This document shows positions 25,460-36,064 of a stretch of 64,000 bases of DNA, piece by piece. The stretch lies in the NCBI GenBank assembly GCA_018820275.1, contig JAHJOO010000033.1, positions 31,114-95,113 on the forward strand, given 5' to 3'. Within the stretch, counting starts at the first letter, position 1. Each line of letters opens with the position of its first letter. The translations under genes and the position numbers were made by a program. The stretch comes from Alphaproteobacteria bacterium (GTDB lineage Bacteria > Pseudomonadota > Alphaproteobacteria > Caulobacterales > Caulobacteraceae). The notes beneath the pieces were generated by a model. The model did not search any database. It saw nothing but the letters and a program-made list of their open reading frames with translations, and was not told where the DNA came from.

Positions 25460-25848
25460 CAGGTCAGCGCCCCGTAGACGCCCTCGATCTTCTCGCGAAG
25501 GGTCGCCACCGTGAACGGCTTGACCAGGTAGTTGTTGACCCCGAATTGCACCGCCCGCTGCACCAGATCGCCGTCGGCGCGCCCGGTCAGCATGATGAAC
25601 CCGACGTTCTTCAACTGCGGCGCGGCCCGGACCGCGCGCAGGAAATTCAGCCCGTCCAGCTTGGGCATGTTGTAGTCCGAGATGACGAGATTGGCCGGCG
25701 CGGTCAGCAGCTGGCGCAGGCCGTCCTCGCCGTCTCCGGCTTCCCGGATGTCGGTGACGCCGATCTCCCGCAGGCCGTTGCGGACGAGGGAACGGATGGT
25801 CTGCTGGTCGTCGACGACGAGGACCTTGAGTGCGGATGCATCCGGCAT
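25459..25848 (-). CDS. cheY2: Chemotaxis response regulator CheY (second copy)
   Basis: The 129-residue single-domain receiver has the acid pair DD at 13-14, phosphorylation Asp58 (LVISDYNMP), Thr/Ser at LTGRADGD and Lys in YLVKPFT. It follows cheB directly. In two-CheY alphaproteobacteria one copy drives the motor switch and another can act as a phosphate sink; the sequence alone does not tell which. Confidence 0.95.
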   Translation of the reverse strand: MPDASALKVLVVDDQQTIRSLVRNGLREIGVTDIREAGDGEDGLRQLLTAPANLVISDYNMPKLDGLNFLRAVRAAPQLKNVGFIMLTGRADGDLVQRAVQFGVNNYLVKPFTVATLREKIEGVYGALT

Positions 25849-26879
25849 CAGGCGGCTCCCTTGAGTCTGGCCGCGGCGGCGCGAAGCAGGGCAGGACCGA
25901 CGCGGGTGATGGGCAACTGACGTTCCACGGCGCCCAGTTCGGCGGCGACCCGGGGCATGCCGAAGACGATCGACGTCGCCTCGTCCTGGCCGATGGTCGC
26001 CGCTCCGGCCAGGCGCATAGCCAGAAGTCCGTCGGCCCCGTCCCGCCCCATGCCGGTCAGGAGGACCCCCACGGCCCGAGCGCCCGCGGCCTGGGCGATG
26101 GAATGGAACAGCACGTCGACGGAGGGACGGTGGCCGCTGACCGGATCTCCGTCGTCGAGACGCACGACCAGGCGTTCGCCGAGGCGGCGAACGACCATGT
26201 GTCGCGTTCCGCCGGGCGCGATCAGAACCTTGCCGACCTCCAGCACGTCGCCGTCGCGCGCCTCGGCCACCCGGCAGGCGCCGCCCCGGTCAAGCCGGGC
26301 CGCGAAGCTCGCGGTGAAGGTCGCGGGCATGTGCTGGGTGATCACGGTCGGCGGGCAGTTCGCGGGGAAGCCGCCGATCACGGTCGTGAGCGCTTCCACC
26401 CCGCCTGTGGACGAGCCGATGGCCACGATGCGGTCGCCCGGCTGGTACGGCTCATGACTGGGCTCGGCCGGCGCGCGCGGCTCGCGCGCGGAGACGTTGG
26501 CCTGGGCGGCGTCGGCCACCACCTCCGCCAGCCCTTCGAACCCGCCGCCGCCCGTCGGCTTGCCGAAACAGTCGACCGCGCCCAACTCGAGCGCGGCGAG
26601 ACTCGCGTCGGCGCCCTTCTGGGTCAGGGTGGACACCATGACGACCGGCAGGGGCCGCAGCCGCATCAGGCGGTCGAGGAACTCCAGACCGTTCATGTTG
26701 GGCATCTCGACGTCCAGCGTGATGACGTCGGGCTGCAGGCTGCGGATGGCCTCCCGCGCCTCCAGCGGGTCGCCGGCTTCGCCCACGACCTCGAGTCCCG
26801 GGTGTCGGGCCAGGGCGTCCCGGATGAGGGCGCGCATGGTGGGGGAATCGTCGACCACGACGACGCGACGGCGGGTCAT
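25848..26879 (-). CDS. cheB: Chemoreceptor methylesterase CheB
   Basis: The 343-residue protein has an N-terminal receiver (Asp56 in [10 protein letters not shown], about 1-125) joined to a methylesterase domain with the triad Ser in [12 protein letters not shown], His in [10 protein letters not shown] and Asp in GMGRDGADG. It removes methyl groups added by CheR and helps adaptation. ATG 26879 overlaps the cheR stop (ATGA). Confidence 0.97.
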   Translation of the reverse strand: MTRRRVVVVDDSPTMRALIRDALARHPGLEVVGEAGDPLEAREAIRSLQPDVITLDVEMPNMNGLEFLDRLMRLRPLPVVMVSTLTQKGADASLAALELGAVDCFGKPTGGGGFEGLAEVVADAAQANVSAREPRAPAEPSHEPYQPGDRIVAIGSSTGGVEALTTVIGGFPANCPPTVITQHMPATFTASFAARLDRGGACRVAEARDGDVLEVGKVLIAPGGTRHMVVRRLGERLVVRLDDGDPVSGHRPSVDVLFHSIAQAAGARAVGVLLTGMGRDGADGLLAMRLAGAATIGQDEATSIVFGMPRVAAELGAVERQLPITRVGPALLRAAAARLKGAA

Positions 26880-27730
26880 GCGGAGCGCCTCCGGTAGACG
26901 GTGAGGCCGTCGGTAATTAGTGAAGGCGTCTCGGCGCGTTCCGAGTGGCCGATGTAGAGCCGGCCCTGCGGGGACAGGCGTTCGGCGAAGCGCGACCACA
27001 GGCGCGCCTGGGTCTCGTCGTCGAAATAGATTGCGACGTTGCGGCAGAAGATCACGTCGAAGGTGCCCTTCATGGGCCAGGTCGCGTGCAGGTTCAGCAC
27101 GCCGAAGCTGACCAGCTTGCGCGCCGCGTCCGACACCCGGACCTGGTCGCCGTCCTTCGTCAGCCAGCGGGCCGCCAGGTCTGCCGGCACGGGTTCGACG
27201 TCCTCGCGCGAATAGGTGGCTGCGCGGGCACGGTCCACGACCTGCGGATCGATGTCCGTGGCGAGAATCCGCACGTCCAGCTCGGTGGCTTCGGGCAGCT
27301 CTGCCAGCAGCGACATGGCAATGGAGTAGGGCTCGTGGCCCAGCGAACATCCCGCCGACCACAGACGGACGCGCCCGCCCGCCCGCGCCGCCGGGGCCAG
27401 AACCTGCTTCACCTGCCGACGCAGGGCGTCGAAGTGGTGAGGCTCACGGAAGAAGCGGGTGACGTTGGTCGTCAGGGCACTCAGCAGGACCGGGCGCTCG
27501 CCCTCCCCCTCCGGACCATGCAGCAACGCCCGGTAATCACTGAAGGAAGCAAGGCCGAGCTTGCGCAGGCGTTTAGCCAGTCGTGAGTAGACCAGCGTCG
27601 CCTTGGCCTCCTGCAGATGGATGCCGGAGTCCGCGTAAAGCAGCTGCGCGATGTCCCGGAAGTCGTCCAGGGTGAAGGGAAACTCGCCGTCGACCAGGGG
27701 CTGGGCGTCCGACCTGCGGAGTGCCGTCAT
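26876..27730 (-). CDS. cheR: Chemoreceptor methyltransferase CheR
   Basis: The 284-residue enzyme methylates receptor glutamates with S-adenosylmethionine. [32 protein letters not shown] and [18 protein letters not shown] are diagnostic; the last two bind SAM. A beta-subdomain able to hold an xWxxF receptor tail is expected, and the receptor in this operon ends in EWEEF. ATG 27730 overlaps the cheW stop. Confidence 0.96.
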   Translation of the reverse strand: MTALRRSDAQPLVDGEFPFTLDDFRDIAQLLYADSGIHLQEAKATLVYSRLAKRLRKLGLASFSDYRALLHGPEGEGERPVLLSALTTNVTRFFREPHHFDALRRQVKQVLAPAARAGGRVRLWSAGCSLGHEPYSIAMSLLAELPEATELDVRILATDIDPQVVDRARAATYSREDVEPVPADLAARWLTKDGDQVRVSDAARKLVSFGVLNLHATWPMKGTFDVIFCRNVAIYFDDETQARLWSRFAERLSPQGRLYIGHSERAETPSLITDGLTVYRRRSA

Positions 27731-28182
27731 GCGGCCTCCTCCAGCTCGATTTCGGGCAGCAGACCGTCGAGCGAGATCAGGCTGATCATCCGCCCGTCGA
27801 CGGGCAGGACGCCCTTCACGAAGCTGCGGACCATGTCGCAGCCGATGTCCGGCGTGGCCTGGATCATCTCCTCGGAGACCCCCAGGATGTCCGAGACCGC
27901 CTCGACCAGAAGGCCCACGGTGCGCATGCCCACGCGCGCCACGATGATCACGTGCCGGGCCGAGGGTTCGGCCGTGCCCAGTCCCAGCCGGCCGCTCAGA
28001 TCGATGATCGGCAGCACCGCGCCGCGCAGGTTGATCACCCCCCGGACATAGGGGGGCGACTGCGGCAGCGGCGTCGCCGGGGCCCACCCGCGGATCTCCC
28101 GAACGGATCGAATGTCGACGCAGAACTCCTGATCTCCGATGCGGAAGGCGATCAGTTCGCGGGGATCGGTCATGGCATTCAT
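27727..28182 (-). CDS. cheW: Chemotaxis coupling protein CheW
   Basis: The 151-residue SH3-like coupling protein links receptor and CheA. Diagnostic blocks are [40 protein letters not shown] and [11 protein letters not shown]. It lies eight bases after cheA. The first Met (28182) or the fourth codon Met could start translation. Confidence 0.96.
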   Translation of the reverse strand: MNAMTDPRELIAFRIGDQEFCVDIRSVREIRGWAPATPLPQSPPYVRGVINLRGAVLPIIDLSGRLGLGTAEPSARHVIIVARVGMRTVGLLVEAVSDILGVSEEMIQATPDIGCDMVRSFVKGVLPVDGRMISLISLDGLLPEIELEEAA

Positions 28183-28190
28183 GGCTGCGC

Positions 28191-30332
28191 TCAGCTGGCT
28201 TGGGCGAACGAAAGGACGGGGTTGCCGGTCGCGGACCGGCGGCGGGCGGCGATCAGGCCGTCGACGTCCAGGATCAGGGCCACGCGGCCGTCACCCAGAA
28301 TGGTCGCGGCGGCGACGCCCTCGACCTGGCGGTAATTCTGCTCGAGGCTCTTGATGACGACCTGGCGCTGGCCCTGGATGGCGTCGACGCGAAGCGCCGC
28401 CAGTCCCAGCTCGCTCTCGACCAGCAGGGTGACGCCGCCGAGCGGCCCCTCGCCGCCGCTGCTCCAGCCCAGGGCCGGGGCCACGTCGATCATCGGCACG
28501 TGGCTGCCGCGGACCGAAAGGACAGTGCCCTGGGGTCCGAGCGGACGCAGTTCGGCCGCCTTCGGCTGCAGGCTTTCCACGATCACATTGATCGGCACGA
28601 CCAGGGTGTGGTCGCCGACGGTCACCACCATACCGTCCAGCACCGCCAACGTCAGCGGCAGGCTCATGGTGAAGGTCGACCCTTCCCCGGGCCGCGAGCT
28701 GATGGTGATGCGGCCGCCCAGGGCCTGGATGGACCGCTTGACGACGTCCATGCCCACCCCCCGGCCCGAGATGTCGGACACGGCGTCGGCGGTGGAGAAG
28801 CCCGGCGCGAAGATCAGGTTGTCGATCTCGTCGTCCGACAGCAGGGCATCGGCGGGGATCAGGCCCCGCGACACGGCGATCGACCTGACCCGCTCGCGAT
28901 TGATGCCGGCACCGTCGTCCGACACCTCGATGACGATCCGGCCCGAGCGGTGCTGGGCGCTCAGACGCACGGTCCCCTCGCCCGCCTTGCCCGCGGCGCG
29001 TCGCGCATCGGGCCGCTCCAGGCCGTGATCGATGGCGTTGCGGATCATGTGGGTGATCGGCTCCGACAGGCGCTCGATCACCGTCTTGTCGACCTCGGTG
29101 CCCTCGCCGTCGGTCACCAGGCGGACCTGCTTGCCGGTCGCCGCAGCGACCTCGCGAACGAGGCGCGGCATGCGCTGGAACACCGACTTCACGGGCTGGG
29201 CCCGGATGGCCATGACGCTGTCCTGGATTTGGCGCGTCAGCTGTTCCAGATCGTCCAGCCCGACGGCGACGGCGCCGTTGCGGGCCAGCCCGGCCTCGAC
29301 CACGCGCTGGGCCAGCATGGCCTGGTTGATCACCAGCTCGCCGACGAGGTCGATCAACCGGTCGACGCGCTCCAGGTCGACCCGGATGGTGGTCTGCACC
29401 AGAGCCTCGCCGGAGGATGACGCCGCCTGCGGTCCGCGCTCCGGCGACAGCGCCTCCGGCACGACGGCTTCGGCGGCGGGAGTCGGGGCGGGGCCCGCGC
29501 CCACTTCGGCCATCAGCCGGGCCAGAACGTCGTCGGGCGCCTCCTCCCCGTCCGCGGGAGGTGCCGCCTCGGGCGCCCCGGCGGGGGGCGTGATTTCCAG
29601 CACACAGTCGCCCTCGACGAATTCGAAGACTTCCGCGATCGCCCCTTCGGTGACGTTCGGTCCGGTCAGGGCCACCTCGAAGATCAGGCGCGGCAGCTCC
29701 GGGTCGAAATCCTCGATCCCGACCAGGCCGCTCTCGTCGATACGGGCCTTCATCTCACCCACGCGTTCCATCTCGCGCAGCAGGCGGAGGGCGTCGTTGG
29801 CGTTGCGATAGAGCGCCGGCAGCGGCGTGAACTTCACCGCCCACGATCCCAGCGCCGGGACGACGTCCGTCACCGGCGAGGCGTCCAGCGACAGGGCCGC
29901 CGGCACGAAGGCGATCTCGACCTCCGGCTCTCCGGCCGGACCTGTGGAGACGCCGGCGACGCGCGCCAGCTCATCCGCCACGGCCCCCGCCGTGGCCTCG
30001 TCAACGCCCGGCCCGCCCTTCGCCGCCGTCACATGGTCCGCCAGGATGTCGGACGCCCGCAGCATCAGGACCACGGTCGCCGGCTCGGCCGTCAGCCGGC
30101 CCGCGCGGACCTCGTCCAGCGTCGTCTCGAACACGTGCGCGAAGCGGACCAGGTCGTCCAGGCCGAAGGCCCCCGCGCCGCCCTTGACCGAGTGAACGGC
30201 GCGGAACACCGCGTTGACGGTCTCCCCGTCCGCGTCGCCGCCCTGCATGCGCAGCAGACCGGCCTCGAGGTCGGCGAGCAGTTCGTCGCACTCCTGGAAG
30301 AAGGTCGCCCGGATGGCCTCCATCGGATCCAT
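28191..30332 (-). CDS. cheA: Chemotaxis histidine kinase CheA
   Basis: The 713-residue kinase has a P1 Hpt domain with phospho-His47 ([13 protein letters not shown]), a P2-like middle, P3 dimerisation helices ([18 protein letters not shown]), a P4 ATPase with N-box [11 protein letters not shown] and G-boxes DDGAGINRE and [10 protein letters not shown], and a C-terminal CheW-like P5. It phosphorylates the CheY proteins and CheB. An acidic, Ala/Pro-rich linker lies near residues 260-310. Confidence 0.97.
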   Translation of the reverse strand: MDPMEAIRATFFQECDELLADLEAGLLRMQGGDADGETVNAVFRAVHSVKGGAGAFGLDDLVRFAHVFETTLDEVRAGRLTAEPATVVLMLRASDILADHVTAAKGGPGVDEATAGAVADELARVAGVSTGPAGEPEVEIAFVPAALSLDASPVTDVVPALGSWAVKFTPLPALYRNANDALRLLREMERVGEMKARIDESGLVGIEDFDPELPRLIFEVALTGPNVTEGAIAEVFEFVEGDCVLEITPPAGAPEAAPPADGEEAPDDVLARLMAEVGAGPAPTPAAEAVVPEALSPERGPQAASSSGEALVQTTIRVDLERVDRLIDLVGELVINQAMLAQRVVEAGLARNGAVAVGLDDLEQLTRQIQDSVMAIRAQPVKSVFQRMPRLVREVAAATGKQVRLVTDGEGTEVDKTVIERLSEPITHMIRNAIDHGLERPDARRAAGKAGEGTVRLSAQHRSGRIVIEVSDDGAGINRERVRSIAVSRGLIPADALLSDDEIDNLIFAPGFSTADAVSDISGRGVGMDVVKRSIQALGGRITISSRPGEGSTFTMSLPLTLAVLDGMVVTVGDHTLVVPINVIVESLQPKAAELRPLGPQGTVLSVRGSHVPMIDVAPALGWSSGGEGPLGGVTLLVESELGLAALRVDAIQGQRQVVIKSLEQNYRQVEGVAAATILGDGRVALILDVDGLIAARRRSATGNPVLSFAQAS

Positions 30333-30335
30333 GAC

Positions 30336-30701
30336 TCAGGCCGCCACTCGCCGGACGGCGTCCACCAGCTTGACCGGGTCGAACGGCTTCACGATCCAGC
30401 CGGTCGCTCCGGCGTCGCGCGCGCGCTGCTTCTTGTCCGCGTCGCTCTCGGTGGTCAGGACAAGGATCGGGATCATGCGGTGACGGTCGCTGCGGCGCAC
30501 GCCCTCGATGAACCCGAACCCGTCCAGGTTCGGCATGTTGATGTCGGTGATGATCACGTCCGGCGCGCTGCCCTGCAGCACCTCCAGCCCATGTACCCCG
30601 TCCACCGCCTGGACGACGGTGTAGTCGGCGTCGCTCAAGGCCAGCTTCAGCATGTCGCGCATGGTGCGGCTGTCGTCGACGGTCAGAACCACCTTGCTCA
30701 C
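30336..30701 (-). CDS. cheY1: Chemotaxis response regulator CheY (first copy)
   Basis: The 121-residue receiver has acid residues DD at 9-10, phosphorylation Asp53 (VIITDINMPNLDG), LTTESDADKKQRARDAGATGWIVKPF with the conserved Lys, and the usual CheY length. It overlaps the STAS gene by four bases and lies three bases before cheA. Confidence 0.96.
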   Translation of the reverse strand: MSKVVLTVDDSRTMRDMLKLALSDADYTVVQAVDGVHGLEVLQGSAPDVIITDINMPNLDGFGFIEGVRRSDRHRMIPILVLTTESDADKKQRARDAGATGWIVKPFDPVKLVDAVRRVAA

Positions 30702-30970
30702 GCGGCTTCTCCCTGAAGCGTCGCCTGCAGATCCAGGCGCACGAAGGTTTCCAGAAGACAGGGGGACGGATCGACCAGGCGAAGACGGAAGCCGTCCTCG
30801 CGCCAGGTCCTGAAAGCCGAGAGGATCAGCTCCAGACCCATCCCGTTCAGGCGGGTGACCTCCGCGCCGCTCAGGTCCAGATCGGCGCCGCGGAGGGCCA
30901 GGACGGCCGCCCTCGCGTCGATCAGGCCCGCGCCTTCAAGGCGTTCGGGCAGCGCATGGAACGAGGTCAT
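30698..30970 (-). CDS. STAS-domain protein at the cheX position
   Basis: The 90-residue protein looks like a STAS (anti-sigma antagonist-like) domain, with VLALRGADLDLSGAEVTRLNGMGLELILSAFRTWREDG and LLETFVRLDL. It holds the place called cheX in Caulobacter. The typical phosphorylatable DSSG is replaced by RLNGMG, so regulation by Ser phosphorylation is unlikely. The start at 30970 overlaps the receptor stop (TGATG). Confidence 0.78.
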   Translation of the reverse strand: MTSFHALPERLEGAGLIDARAAVLALRGADLDLSGAEVTRLNGMGLELILSAFRTWREDGFRLRLVDPSPCLLETFVRLDLQATLQGEAA

Positions 30971-33609
30971 CAGAACTCCTCCCATTCCGCCTCGGCGCTG
31001 GACTTCAGCGCGAGGGCACCGGACGTGCGCGGTGCCGTCCACTGTTTGGCGAACTCGGTGATGCGGGACTTCGTCTGGCGCAGGGCGGGGTTTTCGGCCG
31101 GCGCGCTTCGGGTCTGGATCCCGCCGCCGGCGGACAGGCGGAACCGCCCGACCAGCCGCGACAGCTGTTCGCTCTCCTGGGTCAGGCTGTGGCTGGCGGC
31201 GGTCGACTGCTCGACCATGGCGGCGTTCTGCTGCGTCGCCTGGTCCATCTGGTTGACCGCAGTGTTGACCTCGGCCAGCGCCGTGGACTGCTCCTGGGCC
31301 GAGGCGGCGATCTCGCCCATGAGGGCGTTCATCTCCTGAACGCGGCCGACGATCGCGCTCAGCGCCTTGCCGGTCTCGCCGACCAGGCCGACGCCGGACT
31401 TGACCTGGACGCTGGAGGCCGAGATCAGCGACTTGATCTCCTTGGCGGCCTCGGCCGAGCGCTGGGCGAGAGCCCGCACCTCCGACGCCACGACCGCAAA
31501 GCCCTTGCCCGCGTCCCCCGCCCGCGCCGCCTCGACCCCGGCGTTCAGCGCCAGCAGATTGGTCTGGAAGGCGATCTCGTCGATCACGCCGATGATCTGG
31601 CTGATCTGGTCGGCAGAGCGCTCGATGTCGCCCATGGCCTGAACGGCGCGCGTGACGACCTCGCCGGACCGCTCGGCCTCGCCGTGGGCCTGCTCGACCA
31701 CCTGTCCGGCGCGGCCGGCCCCCTCGGCGGTCTTGCGCACCGTGGCGGTGATCTGATCGAGGGCGGCGGCGGTCTCTTCCAGGGTCGCGGCCTGCTGCTC
31801 GGTCCGGTGGGACAGGTCGTCGGCGGCGCTGGCGATTTCCCCCGCGCCCGACCGCATGGCCGAAACGTTGGAGGTGATCACCGTCATGGCCTCTTCCAGC
31901 TTGCCCATGGCTTCGTTGAAGTCGTTGCGGACGCTCCGGTATTCCTCGGGGAAGTCCGCCGTGATCCGGTACGACAGGTCCCCGGCCGACAGGGCCTCCA
32001 GACCGCGCCCGGTTTCCGAGACGACGATCGCCTGCTGGGCGGCCAGGACCCGGGCCTTCTCCTCGTCCGCAATGCGGTCCATTTCGGCGCGGGTCACGTC
32101 GGTGGCGAACTTGACGACCTTGTAGGGCTTGCCGTCCGGACCGAGGATCGGGTTGTAGGCGGCTTCCAGCCAGATCTTCCGCTGGTCGCGACCATACCGG
32201 ACGAACTTGTCGGCGACGTAGCCGCCCTGCTTCATCGTGTCCCAGAGGTTCTGGTATTCGGGCGACCGCGCATAGTCCGCGTCGCAGAACATCCGGTGGT
32301 GACGCCCCTTAATCTCCTCCAGGCGGTAGCCGACCGTGTTCAGGAAGTTTTCGTTCGCGGTCATGATGTTGCCGTCGAGGTCGAACTCGATGACGGCCTG
32401 GTTGCGCTTGGCGGCGGTCAGCTGGGCCAGATAGTCGTCGACCTGCGCCGCCTGCGCGCGGGTGGCGGTCACGTCCTCCCACTGAAGGGCGTTGCCGATG
32501 TAGTTTCCGGCGCGGTCACGCACGGCGCTGATGTTCAGATCGAAGATGAGATCGCCGACCTTGATCTCGGCCCGGTGCGGCAGGCGCGACGGGTCCGCCA
32601 GCATCTGCCGCTGATGGTTCGGATTCTTGTGGAAGACGTCGATGCACTGACCCAGCATCTTGTCGGGCTCGAACCCGTTCCACAGGCTCCGGAATGCCTG
32701 CGCGTGCTCGGTCAGAAGCTTCTTCGTGGCACCGTTGACGTGCAGGATCTTGAAGTCGCGGTCGATCGTCATCATCGCGGTCGGCGAGCCTTCGAAGGCG
32801 GCCGACTTGAAGGCGTCGTTCCAAGCCTCGGCGCGGCTGGCGTCCAGCAGGTCCGAGTTCTGCTTGAACTGGACGAGGGCCCGGGCCATGGCCCCGATCT
32901 CGTCGCCGCGGCTCTGGCCGACGATCTCGCCCTCCAGCCGGTTCTGCACCAGCGCGCCCATCGCGTCGGTCAGGCCGACCAGCGGCTTCGCCACCGCACG
33001 GGTCAGCATCCAGGCGATGCCGAGCGACAGAAGCGCCAGCAGCAGGATTCCACCCGCGACCTCGAACACGCCGCGCTGCACCGATTCCGACAGGTGGGCG
33101 CGCGCCGCGTCGCGCTCTTCGGCGAACAGGGCCTGGGTCGCCTCAAGCGCGTCCTCGGCGGTGCCCATCATCTGATCCGCGGTGCCCTGACGGCCGATCG
33201 CGGGCCGCAGAGCCGCGGCGGAGGTGCCCTCCACAGCGCGTTGATGCCAGGCCTCCGCGGCCCGGGCCGCCTTGTCGATCTCGGCGACTTCCCTGACGTT
33301 GTCCTTGGCGGCCTCCCGCAGTTCGGCGATCGCCTTCAGGAAGTTGCCGCGATGCGCCTCGAGGCGCTCGCGATAGTAGGCCTCACCGGTGATCGTATAG
33401 CCGCGGAAGCTGTTTTCCTGCCTGACGAGGTAGAACCGCGCCGAGGCGGCGGTGTCGAAGGCCGCGCTGGCGCGCCTCGCCTCCTGTTGATTTGCGTCGA
33501 TCGCGCGGAGTTCAAAGACCGTGAAAGAGCCGACGGCCGCCATGAGGGCGACGACAACGGCGAAGGCGGCGGCGAGTTTACGGCCGATCTTCCAGTCGGA
33601 GAGGCGCAT
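30970..33609 (-). CDS. Methyl-accepting chemotaxis protein with two PAS domains
   Basis: The 879-residue receptor has TM1 (about 11-33), a periplasmic four-helix-type sensor (34-180), TM2 (183-203) and HAMP (about 200-255). Two cytoplasmic PAS domains follow (about 262-385 and 395-510; [24 protein letters not shown] in the second), then a signalling domain with the hairpin tip [45 protein letters not shown]. The C-terminus EWEEF fits the xWxxF tether for CheR/CheB. It lies 30 bases after the TIGR02001-like gene and leads the che genes. PAS domains suggest redox, light or small-ligand sensing. Confidence 0.95.
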   Translation of the reverse strand: MRLSDWKIGRKLAAAFAVVVALMAAVGSFTVFELRAIDANQQEARRASAAFDTAASARFYLVRQENSFRGYTITGEAYYRERLEAHRGNFLKAIAELREAAKDNVREVAEIDKAARAAEAWHQRAVEGTSAAALRPAIGRQGTADQMMGTAEDALEATQALFAEERDAARAHLSESVQRGVFEVAGGILLLALLSLGIAWMLTRAVAKPLVGLTDAMGALVQNRLEGEIVGQSRGDEIGAMARALVQFKQNSDLLDASRAEAWNDAFKSAAFEGSPTAMMTIDRDFKILHVNGATKKLLTEHAQAFRSLWNGFEPDKMLGQCIDVFHKNPNHQRQMLADPSRLPHRAEIKVGDLIFDLNISAVRDRAGNYIGNALQWEDVTATRAQAAQVDDYLAQLTAAKRNQAVIEFDLDGNIMTANENFLNTVGYRLEEIKGRHHRMFCDADYARSPEYQNLWDTMKQGGYVADKFVRYGRDQRKIWLEAAYNPILGPDGKPYKVVKFATDVTRAEMDRIADEEKARVLAAQQAIVVSETGRGLEALSAGDLSYRITADFPEEYRSVRNDFNEAMGKLEEAMTVITSNVSAMRSGAGEIASAADDLSHRTEQQAATLEETAAALDQITATVRKTAEGAGRAGQVVEQAHGEAERSGEVVTRAVQAMGDIERSADQISQIIGVIDEIAFQTNLLALNAGVEAARAGDAGKGFAVVASEVRALAQRSAEAAKEIKSLISASSVQVKSGVGLVGETGKALSAIVGRVQEMNALMGEIAASAQEQSTALAEVNTAVNQMDQATQQNAAMVEQSTAASHSLTQESEQLSRLVGRFRLSAGGGIQTRSAPAENPALRQTKSRITEFAKQWTAPRTSGALALKSSAEAEWEEF

Positions 33610-33639
33610 CTTCGTTATCCCTTGAATCCGCGACGGCGG

Positions 33640-34338
33640 TCAGAAGCTGTAGGTGAGGACGCCGACCAGTCGGCCGTCGTAGCGGTCGCCCAGGTCATGG
33701 GCGTCGGTGTCGTACCAGCGCAGGTCGCCCGAGATTTCGGAGGTGAATTTGTGCTTCACCCCGACGTTCCAGGCGGCGTAGCCGGACCCGTTTTCAGATG
33801 TGCGGTCCGCGACGGCGAAGCTCAGCTTGTCGGCCCCGGTCAGCTTGACGGTGGCCTGGCCCTCGACCCACCAGGCCTCGCCGCTGGGGCCATAGCCGTC
33901 GGGCGAATAGTTGACGCGGAGACGTCCGGCCCAGCCGGCCCCGAAGTCGCGCGACACGTCGACCTGATATTCGACATAGACGCTGTCGTAGCCGCTGACC
34001 TCGCCGACCATCTCCCGGCGCATGACCTGGGCGTCGACCTCGAAGCCGCGCATCTCGCCGGCCCAACCGGCGGCCAGGATGACCTCGGCGTCCGCGCCCC
34101 GCGACGAGGCGGCGTCGGAGGCGAAGGCGCTGACGTAGAAGCCGTTCAGACCCAGCTGGATCTCACCGAACGGCGCGAGCTTTTCGTCGCTCTTGCCCAG
34201 CCCCTTGCCCACATATTCGGAGGCGAGGCCGATGCGGCCCTCCACCTCGGGCGTCTGGGCGACGGCCGGCTGGACGGCGAGGCACGCCGCTCCAGCCAGA
34301 AGCGTGGCCAGGACGCGTCCCGGGCTTTCCGTCTTCAT
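33640..34338 (-). CDS. TIGR02001-like outer-membrane protein leading the che operon
   Basis: The 232-residue product has a signal peptide (MKTESPGRVLATLLAGAACLAVQPAVAQ) and beta-barrel strands, with EGRIGLASEYVGKGLGKSDEK near the start and a final GRLVGVLTYSF ending in aromatic F. ATG 34338 is chosen because it begins the signal; an upstream in-frame ATG (34407) would add a polar lead. Neither has a strong ribosome site. It lies 30 bases before the receptor gene, so it is probably in the che operon, which is not the usual Caulobacter arrangement as I know it. Confidence 0.75.
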   Translation of the reverse strand: MKTESPGRVLATLLAGAACLAVQPAVAQTPEVEGRIGLASEYVGKGLGKSDEKLAPFGEIQLGLNGFYVSAFASDAASSRGADAEVILAAGWAGEMRGFEVDAQVMRREMVGEVSGYDSVYVEYQVDVSRDFGAGWAGRLRVNYSPDGYGPSGEAWWVEGQATVKLTGADKLSFAVADRTSENGSGYAAWNVGVKHKFTSEISGDLRWYDTDAHDLGDRYDGRLVGVLTYSF

Positions 34339-34565
34339 GAGCGGGCGCGACGGCGCTGCCGCGCCTGCGAGGGAGGGGCTTTGGTGAAGGTCGATCTGGT
34401 CCGGCATGGAAGGGGTCTCGCGGGTGATGTTCCCCGTTTTCGCCGCCGGATTCTGAGAAAGCGTGTCGGTCGTTTGACCCCATCAAAGGTTGACCGCGGA
34501 CAAAATTTACATCCGGAAACAGACGTAAGGAAACCGGTTACCCAAGGTTCGTATTCAGCGAGGAA

Positions 34566-34579
34566 GTGTTGGGGAACAC
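34566..34579 (+). promoter_or_regulatory. Inverted repeat GTGTT-GGGG-AACAC abutting the MarR start codon
   Basis: Perfect five-base arms enclose GGGG, the likely ribosome-binding bases, and end directly at the ATG (34580). It may be a DNA operator for the MarR protein or an RNA hairpin that hides the ribosome site in its loop. Confidence 0.55.
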
Positions 34580-35047
34580 ATGATGATTGAGTCCTTTCTG
34601 GTCGGTGGCAGCGGCGAATTGGTCGCCTTGGTCGGCGCGCTGGCGCAGGCCGCCCGGCCCATGTTTCGACCCGAGGAGGAGCTGGGCGTACGCGTCATGG
34701 GACACCTCGCGCTCGCGGGTCGGCGCGGGGCCTCCCAGCGCGAGACCGCCCGCGCGCTTGATGTTGCCGAGGCCACGGTATCCCGTCTCTGCGATCAGCT
34801 GGAGGTGGACGGCCTCATCCGTCGCGAGGCCCATCCCAACGACCGCCGGGTGAAGATGCTGCACCTGGCACCGGCCGGGGCCGAGCACCTGCAGCTCTGC
34901 GCCCACCGCACCTGCGCGGGGCTCGATCTGGCGCTCTCGGACTTCACGCCGGGGGAGCGCGTTCTTCTCGCGCGCCTTCTGGACCGACTGAAGGCCGCGC
35001 CCCGGGGCCGCCGCGCCTGCGAGGGCTGCCGCGTCGGCGGCTGCTGA
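34580..35047 (+). CDS. MarR family regulator with cysteine-rich tail
   Basis: The 155-residue winged-helix protein has SQRETARALDVAEATVSRLCDQLEVDGLIRREAHPNDRRVKMLHLAPAG, the MarR DNA-binding core. Cysteines are present at the recognition helix (RLCDQL), at LQLCAHRTC and in a tail RRACEGCRVGGC. Such clustering suggests thiol/redox or metal sensing. It is divergent from the TIGR02001/che operon across a 241-base gap and may regulate it, or itself. Targets are not shown by the sequence. Confidence 0.86.
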   Translation: MMIESFLVGGSGELVALVGALAQAARPMFRPEEELGVRVMGHLALAGRRGASQRETARALDVAEATVSRLCDQLEVDGLIRREAHPNDRRVKMLHLAPAGAEHLQLCAHRTCAGLDLALSDFTPGERVLLARLLDRLKAAPRGRRACEGCRVGGC

Positions 35048-35066
35048 TCCCGCCCGGCGCGCCGCT

Positions 35067-36062
35067 TCAGGCCGGCGTCGCAGCCAGGGCCGCGTCGAGC
35101 AGGTCGGCCAGCCCGGTGGCCCTGCGCGGCGGGTCGCCCTGCCGGATCACGATCAGACCCCGCGACGGGACCAGCATCAGCGCCTGACCGCCGGCGCCCA
35201 GGGCGGCGACGACGTCATGCGGCGCATCGGGGAACCTGCGGCCGGGGAGCCGCCCCGTCGCGTCCACCCCGGGCAGGGCGTTGCTCCACCACAGCAGGCC
35301 ATAGGAGGGGTTCAGCGCCTGCGACGGCGCGGTCAGGGCCGCCAGCGACCCCGGCGAGATCAGGCCGCGGCCGCCCGCCAGCACCATGGTGCCGAACCGC
35401 CGCAGGTCGCGCGCGGTGCAGGCGGCGCTGTACCAGTTGGTCACGGGACCGTCGGCGCCGCGGCCCGCGTTGGTCACCCAGACCGTGCCGTCCATCCCGA
35501 GCGGCCCCAGCAGGTGCCGCCCGGCATAGGCGTCCACCGTCTCGCCCGTGGCCCGCGCCAGCACATGGAACAGCAGATGAGACGCCGCGGTGTTGTAGGC
35601 CCATCGCGTGCCCGGGGCGTCACGCAGCGGCGCGGCCGCGTTCAGGGCGAACTGGTCGCCCGTCACCCCCCGCAGCGCCAGGCCGGCGTCGTCCAGCCCG
35701 GAGGTCATGCTCATCAGGTGCCGCAGCGTGATCGCGCGCCGGTCGTCGCCGCGCCACGCCGGGATCCAGTCGGCCGCCGGCCGGTCGAAGTCCCGGATCG
35801 CGCCGTCCTCCACCGCCATGGCCAGCAGCACCGCGAGGATGCTCTTGGCCACCGAGGCGACCTCGCGCGGCCGGTCGGCGGGCCAGTCCGGGGCGTAGCG
35901 CTCCGCCAGCACCTCGTCCCGCCGCGCGATCAGGACGCTGGTCGCGCCGTCCGCGAAGGCGGCCTCCACCGCGGCCTGAACCGGGTCCGACGCGCCCGCG
36001 CCCATCAGGAGCGGCGTCGCCGCGGCGCCCAGGATCACCCCGCGTCGCGTCGGCCCGGCCAT
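35067..36062 (-). CDS. Serine hydrolase of the beta-lactamase/EstB family
   Basis: The 331-residue enzyme has a probable twin-arginine-like or Sec signal (TRRGVILGAAATPLLMGAGA), the SxxK motif S70-V-A-K73, a Tyr-based motif in WAYNTAASHLLFHVL and LGAGGQALMLVPSRGL near the end, standing in for the KTG block. Such enzymes are esterases or amide hydrolases, including 6-aminohexanoate-dimer hydrolase types. It is the last gene of the seven-gene operon that starts at the TonB receptor; start 36062 lies just before the SDR stop at 36065. Confidence 0.87.
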   Translation of the reverse strand: MAGPTRRGVILGAAATPLLMGAGASDPVQAAVEAAFADGATSVLIARRDEVLAERYAPDWPADRPREVASVAKSILAVLLAMAVEDGAIRDFDRPAADWIPAWRGDDRRAITLRHLMSMTSGLDDAGLALRGVTGDQFALNAAAPLRDAPGTRWAYNTAASHLLFHVLARATGETVDAYAGRHLLGPLGMDGTVWVTNAGRGADGPVTNWYSAACTARDLRRFGTMVLAGGRGLISPGSLAALTAPSQALNPSYGLLWWSNALPGVDATGRLPGRRFPDAPHDVVAALGAGGQALMLVPSRGLIVIRQGDPPRRATGLADLLDAALAATPA

Positions 36063-36064
36063 GC

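Noticed and set aside
34473..34487. TTTGACCCCATCAAA upstream of the che operon, similar to an FNR box
   Set aside because: The arms TTTGA/TCAAA are separated by five bases, one less than in an FNR site, and the distance to either start is long.
31189..34590. Very long plus-strand open frame opposite the receptor gene
   Set aside because: Its product is rich in Arg, Gly, His and Gln without domains, and the minus-strand receptor is unmistakable.
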